This document shows positions 18,551-26,650 of a stretch of DNA of 64,000 nt, in pieces. The notes under the pieces are model-generated. The model had not been told where the DNA came from, did not search any database, and worked only from the letters and a program-made list of their open reading frames with translations. Source of the stretch: Mesorhizobium carmichaelinearum (lineage in GTDB: Bacteria; Pseudomonadota; Alphaproteobacteria; Rhizobiales; Rhizobiaceae). A program made the position numbers and the translations under genes. The DNA lies in the NCBI RefSeq assembly GCF_900199455.1, contig NZ_FZQR01000003.1, forward strand, positions 62,001 through 126,000. Direction: 5' to 3'. Numbering within the stretch: position 1 is the stretch's first letter; the number at the start of each line of letters is the position of its first letter.

Positions 18551-18595
18551 GACTGCGCATTCCCTTGGCTGACTGGAGCGCTTTCCTTTTTGGGT

Positions 18596-19270
18596 TCATA
18601 CGTCGATCGGCTGCGATGGAACCCAGCCGACAACCGCCAGGACGCCGCGCGCCATCCACCCGATGTCGGAGACGATGGTGCGCTGCGGATAGTAGGAGAG
18701 GTCGAGTCTGGCCTTGGCGGGGAACATGACCTCCCGGTAAAACAGGATCGGATCCGCGGATCGGGGAAAGAAATGCGCCTCGTGCCGGAAGAGAACCTGG
18801 GTTGGACCCAGCAGGCCGGGCTTGTATTGCAGGACGGCCTCGAGGCCACCCCGGAAACAATCGGCGAAAGCCAGGCTCTCGGGTCGCGGCCCGACGATCG
18901 CCATCTCGCCTTTGAGGACGTTCCACAGCTGCGGCAGTTCGTCGAACTTCGTTGCGGCGAGGAACCGGCCCACCGTCGTCATGCGGCTGTCGCCCACGAC
19001 GGTCAGCGCGAGGCCTTGAGAGCCGCAGTTCACACCGAACTTGCGAAATTTGTACATGCGGAAGGGTCGGCCACCAGCGCCCATACGGGTCTGTGCGAAC
19101 AAGATCGAGCCTCCGCCTTCGAGCAGAAGAGCTCCGGCGATCAGCAGCATCAATGGTGCGAATAGAACGGCCGCGACGCCCGCGACCACGAGATCGATCG
19201 AACGTCTCACGAGGCCGTGTACGGGCCTTGAGACGACGCGTCGATGCAGGGAAATATCTAATGCATTCAT
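18596..19270 (-). CDS. Initiating undecaprenyl-phosphate sugar-1-phosphate transferase (ExoY/PglC/WcaJ family)
   Basis: 224 residues, single catalytic domain of the bacterial sugar transferase family. There is one N-terminal hydrophobic segment (DLVVAGVAAVLFAPLMLLIAGALLL), the arginine-rich RMGAGGRPFRMYKFRKF segment and the hallmark TKFDELPQLWNVLKGEMAIVGPRPE. It puts the first sugar phosphate on undecaprenyl phosphate at the inner face of the membrane. The start ATG at 19268-19270 overlaps the aminotransferase stop (ATGA). The longer frame to 19657 is an artefact over the aminotransferase gene. The absence of the large multi-TM N-terminal part places it nearer PglC/ExoY than WcaJ. Its neighbours suggest the primer is the 4-amino sugar. 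Confidence 0.9.
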   Translation of the reverse strand: MNALDISLHRRVVSRPVHGLVRRSIDLVVAGVAAVLFAPLMLLIAGALLLEGGGSILFAQTRMGAGGRPFRMYKFRKFGVNCGSQGLALTVVGDSRMTTVGRFLAATKFDELPQLWNVLKGEMAIVGPRPESLAFADCFRGGLEAVLQYKPGLLGPTQVLFRHEAHFFPRSADPILFYREVMFPAKARLDLSYYPQRTIVSDIGWMARGVLAVVGWVPSQPIDV

Positions 19271-20403
19271 GCGGCAGTTCCTGTTTGGGCGCCGCCGTTG
19301 AGCGCGGTTGCGAGTGCAGACACAACCGCTTCGGCGACAGGTGAAGTGATCTGGGGATGCAGTGGAATTGTCAGCTCTCGCTGCGCAAAGTCCTCTGTCC
19401 GCGGCAAGGTGATGCCGGGATAGCGTTCGCGATAGAACGTCATCTGATGCACCGGCGGATAATGAATCGTGGTCTGTATCCCCTGCGTCCGCAGTTCGTC
19501 GATAACGTCCTGCCGCCTCGCATAGCGCGGCAGGAGGACCGGCATGATGTGGTGGGCCGACGTCCGGGGTTCGCTGAATGGAATGGTCACGGCCGGGCAA
19601 TGTTCTGCGATGAGGCGCCGGTAGAGAACGGCAAGGATACGCCTGATTTCGTTCCACTCTTGCAGGTTCTGCAGCTGAACCAGCCCAATCGCCGCCCGCA
19701 TCTCGTCCATGCGGTAGTTGAACCCGAGCATCGTCACATCATATTGCGGGGTGCGACTGTTCAGCCGCTGATGTGTCCCGCTGGTCATCCCGTGCCCGCG
19801 GGCCTGGCGAACCCTGTCGAGCAGATCGGGGTCGCGGGCGATCACCGCGCCCCCTTCCGCCGTTGTCATGTTCTTGTTGCCATAGAAGCTGAAAGCCGCC
19901 GCGGTGCCGAACGTCCCCACTTCCCTGAGGCCGGGCGCATGCGCGGCATCCTCGATGATATGCAGTCCTCTAACCCGGGCAAACCGCTGCCATTGTTCCC
20001 GATTGGCGAGATAGCCCGCGAAGTGAACGAGAATGACCGCCTTGGTGCGTGGCGTGCACCGCGCTTCTGCTTCCGCAAGCGACATCAACGGCACGTCGAC
20101 CGATTCGATATCGACAAAGATCGGAGTAGCCCCGACATAGAGCACCGCATTCGCGGTCGCCACGAAGGTCAGAGAAGGAACCAGCACTTCGTCACCAGGG
20201 CCGATTCCCAGTGCGTGCAGGATAAGATGGAGCGCTGCGGTGCAGGAACCGACCGCAACGCAATCCTGCGCGCCATGCATGGTGGCAAAGGTCTGCTCGA
20301 ACTCTCGTACCCTGTCCCCCATGGTAAGCCAGCCGCTGTCAATCACCTTGGACAGGGCTACCTTCTCGGGCACGCCTAGGATCGGGGCGCTCACCAAGAG
20401 CAT
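19267..20403 (-). CDS. PLP-dependent NDP-sugar aminotransferase (DegT/DnrJ/EryC1 family)
   Basis: 378 residues from ATG at 20401-20403. The PLP lysine is in SFYGNKNMTTAEGG, and GSCTAALHLILHALGIGPGDEV and PSLTFVATANAVLYVGA are typical family segments. It would add an amino group at C4 of the keto sugar made by the LegB-like enzyme (LegC-type reaction). A perfect Shine-Dalgarno AGGAGG at 20409-20414, five bases before this ATG, decides the start. A longer frame to 20544 would overlap the nucleotidyltransferase. It is coupled to the sugar-phosphate transferase. Confidence 0.92.
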   Translation of the reverse strand: MLLVSAPILGVPEKVALSKVIDSGWLTMGDRVREFEQTFATMHGAQDCVAVGSCTAALHLILHALGIGPGDEVLVPSLTFVATANAVLYVGATPIFVDIESVDVPLMSLAEAEARCTPRTKAVILVHFAGYLANREQWQRFARVRGLHIIEDAAHAPGLREVGTFGTAAAFSFYGNKNMTTAEGGAVIARDPDLLDRVRQARGHGMTSGTHQRLNSRTPQYDVTMLGFNYRMDEMRAAIGLVQLQNLQEWNEIRRILAVLYRRLIAEHCPAVTIPFSEPRTSAHHIMPVLLPRYARRQDVIDELRTQGIQTTIHYPPVHQMTFYRERYPGITLPRTEDFAQRELTIPLHPQITSPVAEAVVSALATALNGGAQTGTAA

Positions 20404-20408
20404 CTTGA

Positions 20409-20414
20409 CCTCCT
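20409..20414 (-). promoter_or_regulatory. Strong Shine-Dalgarno site (AGGAGG) of the aminotransferase
   Basis: Consensus AGGAGG with a five-base spacer to ATG 20403. It settles the start codon against the longer reading frame. Confidence 0.85.
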
Positions 20415-20434
20415 GACTCGTTATTTGCGGGTTT

Positions 20435-21157
20435 TCATGCGGCCGCGGCTGCGACCTCGATCGAGGTCGACTGCTCTTCCCAGGCAATCGCCTGCGCATT
20501 CTGGAAGTCATCAACGCGACCGATGTCGAGCCAGAGACCGTCATGCTTGTACACGTGCACGGTCGTGCCGCCCTGCATCATCTGCAGCATGAGGTCGTCG
20601 AACCCAAAGGGGATGCCGGAAGGAATGAACCGCAGGACATCCGGGTTCATGCAGTAAATCCCCATGCTGACGAGATGGGAAAGGGTCGGCTTTTCCCGAA
20701 AGAGCTGAACGGCATTGTCGATCTCGTCGATGACGCCGAAGTCCATCTTGATCTGGCGGCAGGCCGTGGCGATCGTAACCGGATCCTTATGCATGCGGTG
20801 CGCGGCCACGAACCGGCTGAGGCTCAGATCGGTAAGAACATCGCCGTTCAGCACGACAAATGTTTCGTTCAGTTCATCCCTGATCAGAGAGAGAGGCCCG
20901 ATGGTGCCCAGTGGCTCCATTTCCTGGGTGTATCTGATCTTCAGATTCCATTGCGATCCGTCGCCGCAGACGCTGCGGATCAAGTGCCCGAGATACCCGG
21001 TCGTGATATAGACCTCTTCGATGCCGTTACGCCGCAGCCACTTCAGAAGCAGCTCAAGAACGGGCCGGGCCCCTATCGGCATCAAGGGTTTCGGCAGGAC
21101 CGACGTGAAGGGCCGAAGGCGCGTACCCATCCCACCACATTGAATCACCGCTTTCAT
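20435..21157 (-). CDS. Sugar-1-phosphate nucleotidyltransferase
   Basis: 240 residues. N-terminal NTP-binding signature QCGGMGTRLRPFTSVLPKPLMPIG, then EPLGTIGPLSL and VVLNGDVLTDLS (metal-binding aspartate), all typical of the RmlA/GalU/GMP-pyrophosphorylase fold. It makes an NDP-activated sugar from NTP and sugar-1-phosphate. The base and the sugar cannot be read from the sequence. It is first in the leftward operon 14022-21157. The C-terminal tail (EVAAAAA) is short, and no left-handed beta-helix acyltransferase domain is present. Confidence 0.87.
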   Translation of the reverse strand: MKAVIQCGGMGTRLRPFTSVLPKPLMPIGARPVLELLLKWLRRNGIEEVYITTGYLGHLIRSVCGDGSQWNLKIRYTQEMEPLGTIGPLSLIRDELNETFVVLNGDVLTDLSLSRFVAAHRMHKDPVTIATACRQIKMDFGVIDEIDNAVQLFREKPTLSHLVSMGIYCMNPDVLRFIPSGIPFGFDDLMLQMMQGGTTVHVYKHDGLWLDIGRVDDFQNAQAIAWEEQSTSIEVAAAAA

Positions 21158-21540
21158 CCGATCCTCCCGAGTTTATTCAGCCCGAACATCATCGTTGCGA
21201 ATGGAGTGCTTGCAGGGTCGCCCACGAGCCAATCCGAACACCTCATCATGAATGGTATGATCACTCTGAATGGGTGTCGTCGTGCATTCGAATGGCAACG
21301 ATCCCAAGCGTTTCCGGTATTAAATAGCCGCAGGATCAAGGACAGACCCAAGCGCTTTGGACCTGACCATGAGACCAATGAAGCCGACTGAGTCTTGCGA
21401 TCAAAAAAGCAGTGATCCGCCAAGTGCCGGAACCGACCTGCGCGCGTCCAGCGAAGGCAGGTGCCGCATCAAAACGCTGTGCCGCAAACTGGTTCCGGAC
21501 ATTGGAAACGGGCACTCGACATCGCTCGGCAGGCAGGCAC

Positions 21541-21577
21541 GAGAAGCCAGCGTTAAAAAAAATAACGACAGCTTCTC
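21541..21577. repeat. Two-step perfect palindrome (candidate operator or hairpin)
   Basis: GAGAAGC (21541-21547) pairs with GCTTCTC (21571-21577), and inside it CGTTA (21551-21555) pairs with TAACG (21563-21567) around a loop of seven A. All arm bases match, with symmetric three-base interruptions. Confidence 0.6.
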
Positions 21578-21602
21578 GCAAATTAGTATTATATTAGCCA
21601 TA

Positions 21603-21639
21603 CGTGATGTGCGCGAATGGGGATGCTGCGGACATCACG
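21603..21639. repeat. Inverted repeat CGTGATGT / ACATCACG
   Basis: Eight-base perfect arms (21603-21610 and 21632-21639) separated by 21 bases in the leader of the response-regulator gene. Possible dimeric regulator site. Confidence 0.4.
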
Positions 21640-21763
21640 ATGATGGAATGACCAGTGGTTGGCCACGACTTCAGGGATCACCACGGTTCCCACCATCACA
21701 GAGGAATGGGAGGTTCCAGCGGGTTTTCTCGTCGGGAACCGGGTAACGCGTTGGGGTAGTTCA

Positions 21764-22441
21764 ATGTATCGGATCGTCATCGCCGACGATCACGGCTTAT
21801 ATCGGCGCGGCCTTCGGCTGGCACTTACCGCTGGAATTCCAGGCGCCGAAATATTCGAGGCTGCGTGTTTCGATGCTGTGGTCAATCTTCTGGAGGAGCA
21901 GGCATCCATCGATCTTGCGATCCTCGATCTGAACATGCCTGGGCTGTTTGATCAGCAAGTGCTCAGCGAGGTTCTCTCCGCCTATCCTCACACACGCTTT
22001 GCGATCGTTTCCGGGGACGATTCCCGCTCGGAGATCCTGACCGCTCTTTCGATCGGGCTCCATGGTTACATCGTCAAATCGCAGAAAGACGAAGAAGTCG
22101 TGCTGGCGGTAAATGAGATCCTCTCGGGTCGGATCTACGTACCGGCTCTCTTGTCTCGAACGTCTGGGGACCAGAGATCCTATGCCGCCCTGCCCTCGGC
22201 GAAAAATTCAATCCGTCGACGCGTGGGCTCGAGCGATCTCGGCAGGCTGACATCGAGGCAGAAGGACGTCCTCAAGCTGATGGCGGAAGGGTATTCGAAC
22301 AAGGAGATCGCCCGCAATCTGGATATTGCCGAAGCGACAACCAAAATCCACGCCGCTGCCATTCTGCGCGAGCTCGGGGTACGAAACCGGACTGAAGCAG
22401 CCGTTTTGCTGCAAACCTGGCAGTCGAGAAATGCGAGCTGA
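21764..22441 (+). CDS. NarL/FixJ-type response regulator
   Basis: 225 residues from ATG 21764 (MYRIVIADDHGLYRRG), preceded by GGGG about seven bases upstream. The receiver domain spans about 1-120, with the acidic pair in ADD and the phospho-acceptor aspartate in IDLAILDLNMPG, and a lysine in YIVKSQKDE. The C-terminal LuxR-type helix-turn-helix is LTSRQKDVLKLMAEGYSNKEIA. An in-frame start at 21659 exists but lies outside the homologous region. It converges on the HWE histidine kinase at 22570, the obvious candidate partner, although that gene is on the other strand. Likely controls the EPS genes read away from the same intergenic region. Confidence 0.88.
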   Translation: MYRIVIADDHGLYRRGLRLALTAGIPGAEIFEAACFDAVVNLLEEQASIDLAILDLNMPGLFDQQVLSEVLSAYPHTRFAIVSGDDSRSEILTALSIGLHGYIVKSQKDEEVVLAVNEILSGRIYVPALLSRTSGDQRSYAALPSAKNSIRRRVGSSDLGRLTSRQKDVLKLMAEGYSNKEIARNLDIAEATTKIHAAAILRELGVRNRTEAAVLLQTWQSRNAS

Positions 22442-22569
22442 TTTATGCCACCCAAGCGGGTAGCGGTTTGGACCGGCATGCAGAGGATAGACCTGCGAGA
22501 CCGGCGCGCTTTGGATCCTGTTATGGATGACGGTTTCCCAAATCCCAGGTCGCATTGCGGCGACATGCG

Positions 22570-24312
22570 CTACAGTTCAATTTCCTTACGTGATAACCGC
22601 AACGAGTATCGCAGTCCGTGCTCCGATATTTCCAGTTTCGGGGAATGACCGACAAGTGGCGTGCCATCCACGCCGATTATCATGGACCCGAAACCGTGGC
22701 GCACGACCTTTGAATTCTTCCGCCGTCCCGATTCCACCCAATCGAACACGAGGTCGTCCCCTGCGCCGTCGGATGCGAATTGCCACTTAACTGCGACCTT
22801 GCCTTGTGAGTCACCCAGCGCACCGTGTTTCACGGAGTTTGTCGTCAGCTCGTGAAGGATCATCGCAAAGCTCTCGGCGGCGCCACTTGGCACTGTGAGG
22901 GCGGGGCCACTGATCGTTATGTCCCGCGTCTCCTTGAAGGGTTGCAACTCCTGGGCCACGAGATCGTGGAGCCTCCCGGACAGGCTGGTATGACGAGACA
23001 AGAGCAGATGCGTCGCTTCCAGCGTTCGAATCCGATCGACCAGCATCTCCTTGTATTTGGCAACGTCGTTCTCGGGAACATTGATCATTTTTACCAGGGC
23101 CGTGATCACCGGGAACAAATTGCTGAACCGATGGCGGTCTTCGAGCATGATGCGCTCGCGCTTCTTTACGGCGGCGCGAAGAAGCGTGGTTTGTCGACGC
23201 TCGGTCAGATCGGCAGCGATCCCGATGCGGATTGCGCGGTCGCCGCGTTCTTCCTGTCGTCCGCGCAGAGCAACCCAGCGTACGTGCCCATCCATCCGCC
23301 TGACACGAATCTCGATGTCGTAGTTCACCGCCGACGAGGGTTTTGCCGAGGCAGCCAATTTCGGCCAGTCGGCTGGATGGATGACGGCCGAGAGTTCTTC
23401 CAAGCGGCGGACGGGCGTCGGCGGCAGACCGAGAATGTCCCAGAACTTGCCGGAGCCTTCGACCGTCCCTTCCTTGAGATCTATTCGCCACGTACCCAGG
23501 CGTCCAGCAGACAGAGCGAGATCAAGCCATTCCTTCTGAGCCCGGAGAGCCTCGCGTGCGGCTCGTCGCTCGGAAATATCGTCGATCACCACGAACACGC
23601 TCTCGGTCGATGCCTCGTCAGGCCGCGATGACGACAGGGACAGACGAGCCCAGAATGCCTTGCCGTCCTTCCGCAGCAGGCGAATATCCGCAGCGGACGA
23701 CGAGGCGCCGTTATCCAAATCCTTCAACAACCCCCGCACGGCATCTCGATCGTCGCGAAGAACAAGCCCCTCCAGCTTGAGCTGGGTAAGTTCCTCTCCT
23801 TCGTAGCCGGTCATCTCACAAAAGCGTCTGTTCGATTGCAGCAGTTCGCCACGTCGATTGGCATTTGCAAAACCCAAGGCGGCGCGCTCGAAAGCCCAAC
23901 GATAACGACTCTCGGCGGCATCGATGGCAGCAAGCCTCGATTCTGCGACCTCAAGCGCCCCGCGCAGATCCTGTCGCAGGCGGTGGAACACAAATGCGAT
24001 CAGGCCACCGGAGACCAGAAGGAAGATGGCGCTCGTCCAATCTTCAGCAGAGAGATGGGCGTTCAGAACGCGTCGCATCCACAAGCCGGCGGCCGCCATG
24101 AGCAACGTTGCGGCGATGGCAACCAGACGCCCTTCGAGATAAACGATAACAATAATTATGGGGATAAACGCAATAAACGTCACCCCCTCGCCGACATATA
24201 TCGTATTTATCGCTTCGAGTACTATCGCTGCTGCAAGCACCAATAGCGAAGCTACATGAGCCAACGGCGTGCTTGACACGTTCGATTTGAGCCAGCGCAG
24301 ATACAAACCCAT
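22570..24312 (-). CDS. HWE-type membrane sensor histidine kinase with PAS domains
   Basis: 580 residues. Several N-terminal membrane helices lie within residues 15-115 (including HVASLLVLAAAIVLEAI and FIAFIPIIIVIVYL), then two PAS regions (about 130-255, starting ESRYRWAFERAALGFANANR; and about 265-385). The phospho-acceptor box is LEDRHRFSNLFPVI, the N-box is HELTTNSVKHGAL, and the WxE of the HWE family is in FDWVESG. G-box GFGSMIIG follows. Such kinases are common in rhizobia and phosphorylate separate response regulators. The protein at 21764 converges with it and is the best local candidate. Confidence 0.87.
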   Translation of the reverse strand: MGLYLRWLKSNVSSTPLAHVASLLVLAAAIVLEAINTIYVGEGVTFIAFIPIIIVIVYLEGRLVAIAATLLMAAAGLWMRRVLNAHLSAEDWTSAIFLLVSGGLIAFVFHRLRQDLRGALEVAESRLAAIDAAESRYRWAFERAALGFANANRRGELLQSNRRFCEMTGYEGEELTQLKLEGLVLRDDRDAVRGLLKDLDNGASSSAADIRLLRKDGKAFWARLSLSSSRPDEASTESVFVVIDDISERRAAREALRAQKEWLDLALSAGRLGTWRIDLKEGTVEGSGKFWDILGLPPTPVRRLEELSAVIHPADWPKLAASAKPSSAVNYDIEIRVRRMDGHVRWVALRGRQEERGDRAIRIGIAADLTERRQTTLLRAAVKKRERIMLEDRHRFSNLFPVITALVKMINVPENDVAKYKEMLVDRIRTLEATHLLLSRHTSLSGRLHDLVAQELQPFKETRDITISGPALTVPSGAAESFAMILHELTTNSVKHGALGDSQGKVAVKWQFASDGAGDDLVFDWVESGRRKNSKVVRHGFGSMIIGVDGTPLVGHSPKLEISEHGLRYSLRLSRKEIEL

Positions 24313-24600
24313 GCGCCAGACTACAACCTTCTATCTAGTTCGTCGAGACTAGGCCGCGACGGGGCAGCCTAGTACCACTGCCGGATTGCTATGCCTTTGC
24401 CGGCGAATAGAATCAGGCTCGGTTGGGCTCATCAAAAGGCATGTTCAACGAACGCTGCGGAACAGACTTGCCGCGGATGTCTTCAGACGTGTCGAAATTC
24501 AAGCCAAAGGAGTGCATTCCCGTCGGTTGGCGGAATTCAAAGCAAGTAAATCGTGCAAAATTTACTTGGGTCAGTAGCAACTAGGGTTGGGGTAGAAGCG
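24313..24600. promoter_or_regulatory. Divergent promoter region of the HWE kinase and the LuxR-type gene
   Basis: 288 bases between divergent genes. A short symmetric element CTAG...CTAG lies near 24337-24354 and a GCCTAGTACC segment near 24368. No gene seen. A GTG at 24553 could extend the downstream gene by 16 codons. Confidence 0.35.
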
Positions 24601-25278
24601 ATGACACTGATTGAGAGGCGCAACGAGGCGGTTGCGATCAGCCAATACATTACTCTGAAAGATACTCGTCACGCACGTCCGATACATCTGCCGGATCGGC
24701 CGGACGCCAGAATTGGCGGACCGCAGCGACGCAGTTTGGAATCCATAACCGGGATGCTTGACCGCATCGGCTGCGGCTATCTCGTGCTGGACCGCGACAG
24801 GAAAGTAATCGAATGGAACGCTGCCGCTCAAGACACGCTTGAGCGGCAGGGCGAAGCGGCCGACACGGCCATCGAGCTTTCCGCCGGGCTAAGGCGGCTG
24901 GTTGCGAATGTTCCGGTCCACTTCCAGCCGGGCTCACTCTCATGGGTAGTGATCCGTAGCAGGGGCGACAGGCCGGTGGTCCTGAATGAGACGGGCGTCG
25001 TCACACCGGACGGTACCAGCATCGTGGCATTGCTGGACCGGGAGAACACATCGTCGGCAAACCCTCAGACCTTGCAAAGGATGTTCGGTTTGACCAGTGC
25101 GGAAACGCAGCTGGCGTTGCGCCTGGCGCATGGCGATGCGCCCCTGGAGATCGCTCGCAGTTGGCATCTCAGCCGCACGACGATCCGTTCCCAGCTTGCC
25201 TCGCTGTTCGCCAAGACCGAGACAAGGCGTCAGGCGGAGTTGGTGGCTCTTCTGGGGCGCATTTCGGTCCTGCCATGA
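24601..25278 (+). CDS. LuxR-family transcriptional regulator with PAS-like sensor region
   Basis: 225 residues from ATG 24601 (alternative GTG 24553). The N-terminal half contains a PAS-like stretch (DRIGCGYLVLDRDRKVIEWN) and LVANVPVHFQPGSLSWVVIR. The C-terminal helix-turn-helix is FGLTSAETQLALRLAHGDAPLEIA, with the recognition region SRTTIRSQLASLFAKTET. This arrangement is common in rhizobial orphan LuxR-type regulators. There is no autoinducer-binding domain. It precedes the UDP-glucuronate epimerase gene by 178 bases and may regulate the EPS genes around it. Confidence 0.8.
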   Translation: MTLIERRNEAVAISQYITLKDTRHARPIHLPDRPDARIGGPQRRSLESITGMLDRIGCGYLVLDRDRKVIEWNAAAQDTLERQGEAADTAIELSAGLRRLVANVPVHFQPGSLSWVVIRSRGDRPVVLNETGVVTPDGTSIVALLDRENTSSANPQTLQRMFGLTSAETQLALRLAHGDAPLEIARSWHLSRTTIRSQLASLFAKTETRRQAELVALLGRISVLP

Positions 25279-25289
25279 AATGGCAACCG

Positions 25290-25311
25290 CCGGGCGTCGG
25301 CAGCCGCCCGG
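25290..25311 (+). terminator. GC-rich hairpin after the LuxR-type gene
   Basis: CCGGGCG (25290-25296) and CGCCCGG (25305-25311) form a perfect seven-base stem with an eight-base loop, 12 bases after the stop. No U-tract follows, so it may be a weak terminator. Confidence 0.45.
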
Positions 25312-25456
25312 ATTCAGCCGATCAGGCCAATGCAACGCGGCGGCACTCTGCGCGGCCGCGCTTGCGCAGATCGTAAAATTGGCGGCGCCATCTCCACGCT
25401 TTCGACGCGTTATCGAACGCGGTCAGCGCGGGATTTCGCTGCGGGGGTGACTTGCC

Positions 25457-26587
25457 ATGGTCGAAGCGAATTCGACGGTCCACAAGCTGGCGGATGCCAC
25501 TCGAGCGCGGTCGGATGGGGCTGTATTGAAACTAGCACGCGCGGGCCCGGTCGTCGTCACCGGCGCCGCCGGGTTCATCGGATTTCATGTTGCGTCGCGG
25601 CTCTTGCGACACGGTGTCGAGGTTATCGGTGTCGACAATTTCACGCCCTACTATGACCTGAGGCTCAAGGAGGCGCGATTTGCACAGCTCTGCGCCGAGC
25701 CCAGATTCACGCCCATGCGGATGGACCTGGCGGACCAGGCGCTGGTAAAAGCCCTGTTTTCCGACTTTCAGCCATCGCACTTCGTGCACCTCGCCGCTCA
25801 AGCCGGCGTGCGTTATTCGCTCGTTGACCCGCATGCCTATGTGCAGTCGAATATTGTCGCGTTTCTCAATGTCCTGGAGGGCTGCCGGCACGCCGGCGTC
25901 AGCCATCTCGTCTATGCCTCGTCAAGTTCCGTTTACGGCGCCAATCGAAGCATCCCGTTTTCCGAGCACCATGGCGCCAGTCATCCGGTCAGCTTCTACG
26001 CTGCGACCAAAAGCGCAAACGAATGCATGGCGCATTCCTACAGCCATCTGTTTGGCTTGCCCGTAACCGGATTGCGTTTCTTCACCGTCTATGGGCCTTG
26101 GGGCAGGCCCGACATGGCGGTCTATACATTCACCCATGCCATCGCCGAGGGGCGGACGATCGAAATTGCCAATGCCGGCCGCGTATGGCGAGATTTCACC
26201 TATATCGACGACATCGTGGAGGGGGTGGTTCGCGTGCTGGCCGCGCCGCCGCGGCCAGATCCGGACTGGGACAGCCGCGCTGCTGATCCCGCCACCGGTT
26301 CGGCGCCATATCGGATTTACAACATCGGCAACGACCGGCCCGAAGAGATCAACCGTCTGATCGCGATCATCGAGACGGCCCTTGGCCGCCGCGCCCTTCG
26401 CGTCAACGTGCCTTTGCCCCCAGGTGACGTCCTGGAAACCCGCGCCGACGTCAGCGACCTCCGCCGTGCTGTCGGCTTCGCACCGGCGACGGCACTCGAG
26501 GACGGCATGCAACCTTTCGTGGAATGGTATCGGGATTTCCATGCAAGGCCCGTCGGCCGGGAACGACAAGCGTTCATTCAGGCATAG
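25457..26587 (+). CDS. lpsL: UDP-glucuronate 4-epimerase-like NAD-dependent epimerase
   Basis: 376 residues, with GGGGTGA about eight bases before ATG 25457. The N-terminal 30 residues precede the Rossmann motif VTGAAGFIGFHVASRLL. VDNFTPYYDLRLKEAR, SSSSVYGANRS and YAATKSANECMAHSY follow, then FFTVYGPWGRPDMA. These segments are characteristic of UDP-glucuronate/UDP-galacturonate 4-epimerases, so it probably provides UDP-galacturonic acid for surface polysaccharide. The symbol lpsL is by analogy with Sinorhizobium and is tentative. It is read alone rightward and converges on the acyltransferase gene with 63 bases between stops. Confidence 0.87.
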   Translation: MVEANSTVHKLADATRARSDGAVLKLARAGPVVVTGAAGFIGFHVASRLLRHGVEVIGVDNFTPYYDLRLKEARFAQLCAEPRFTPMRMDLADQALVKALFSDFQPSHFVHLAAQAGVRYSLVDPHAYVQSNIVAFLNVLEGCRHAGVSHLVYASSSSVYGANRSIPFSEHHGASHPVSFYAATKSANECMAHSYSHLFGLPVTGLRFFTVYGPWGRPDMAVYTFTHAIAEGRTIEIANAGRVWRDFTYIDDIVEGVVRVLAAPPRPDPDWDSRAADPATGSAPYRIYNIGNDRPEEINRLIAIIETALGRRALRVNVPLPPGDVLETRADVSDLRRAVGFAPATALEDGMQPFVEWYRDFHARPVGRERQAFIQA

Positions 26588-26650
26588 GGCGGAAACAGCG
26601 GGTGGGGCCGGGCGGCGAGCACAACGCCGGCTCATTTACCCAACGCCCGA

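Larger units (their letters stand above)
21158..21763. promoter_or_regulatory. 606-base divergent regulatory region
   Basis: Separates the sugar biosynthesis operon (leftward) from the response regulator (rightward). The minus-strand segment around 21320-21340 (TATTTAAT on that strand) could be a -10 region for the nucleotidyltransferase operon. The AT-rich part 21550-21600 (TTAGTATTATATTAG) is the likely core for the response regulator. It contains two inverted repeats, listed separately. No gene is convincing here. Confidence 0.5.

Noticed and set aside
20404..20544. Longer aminotransferase start
   Set aside because: It overlaps the nucleotidyltransferase gene, while ATG 20403 has a perfect AGGAGG.
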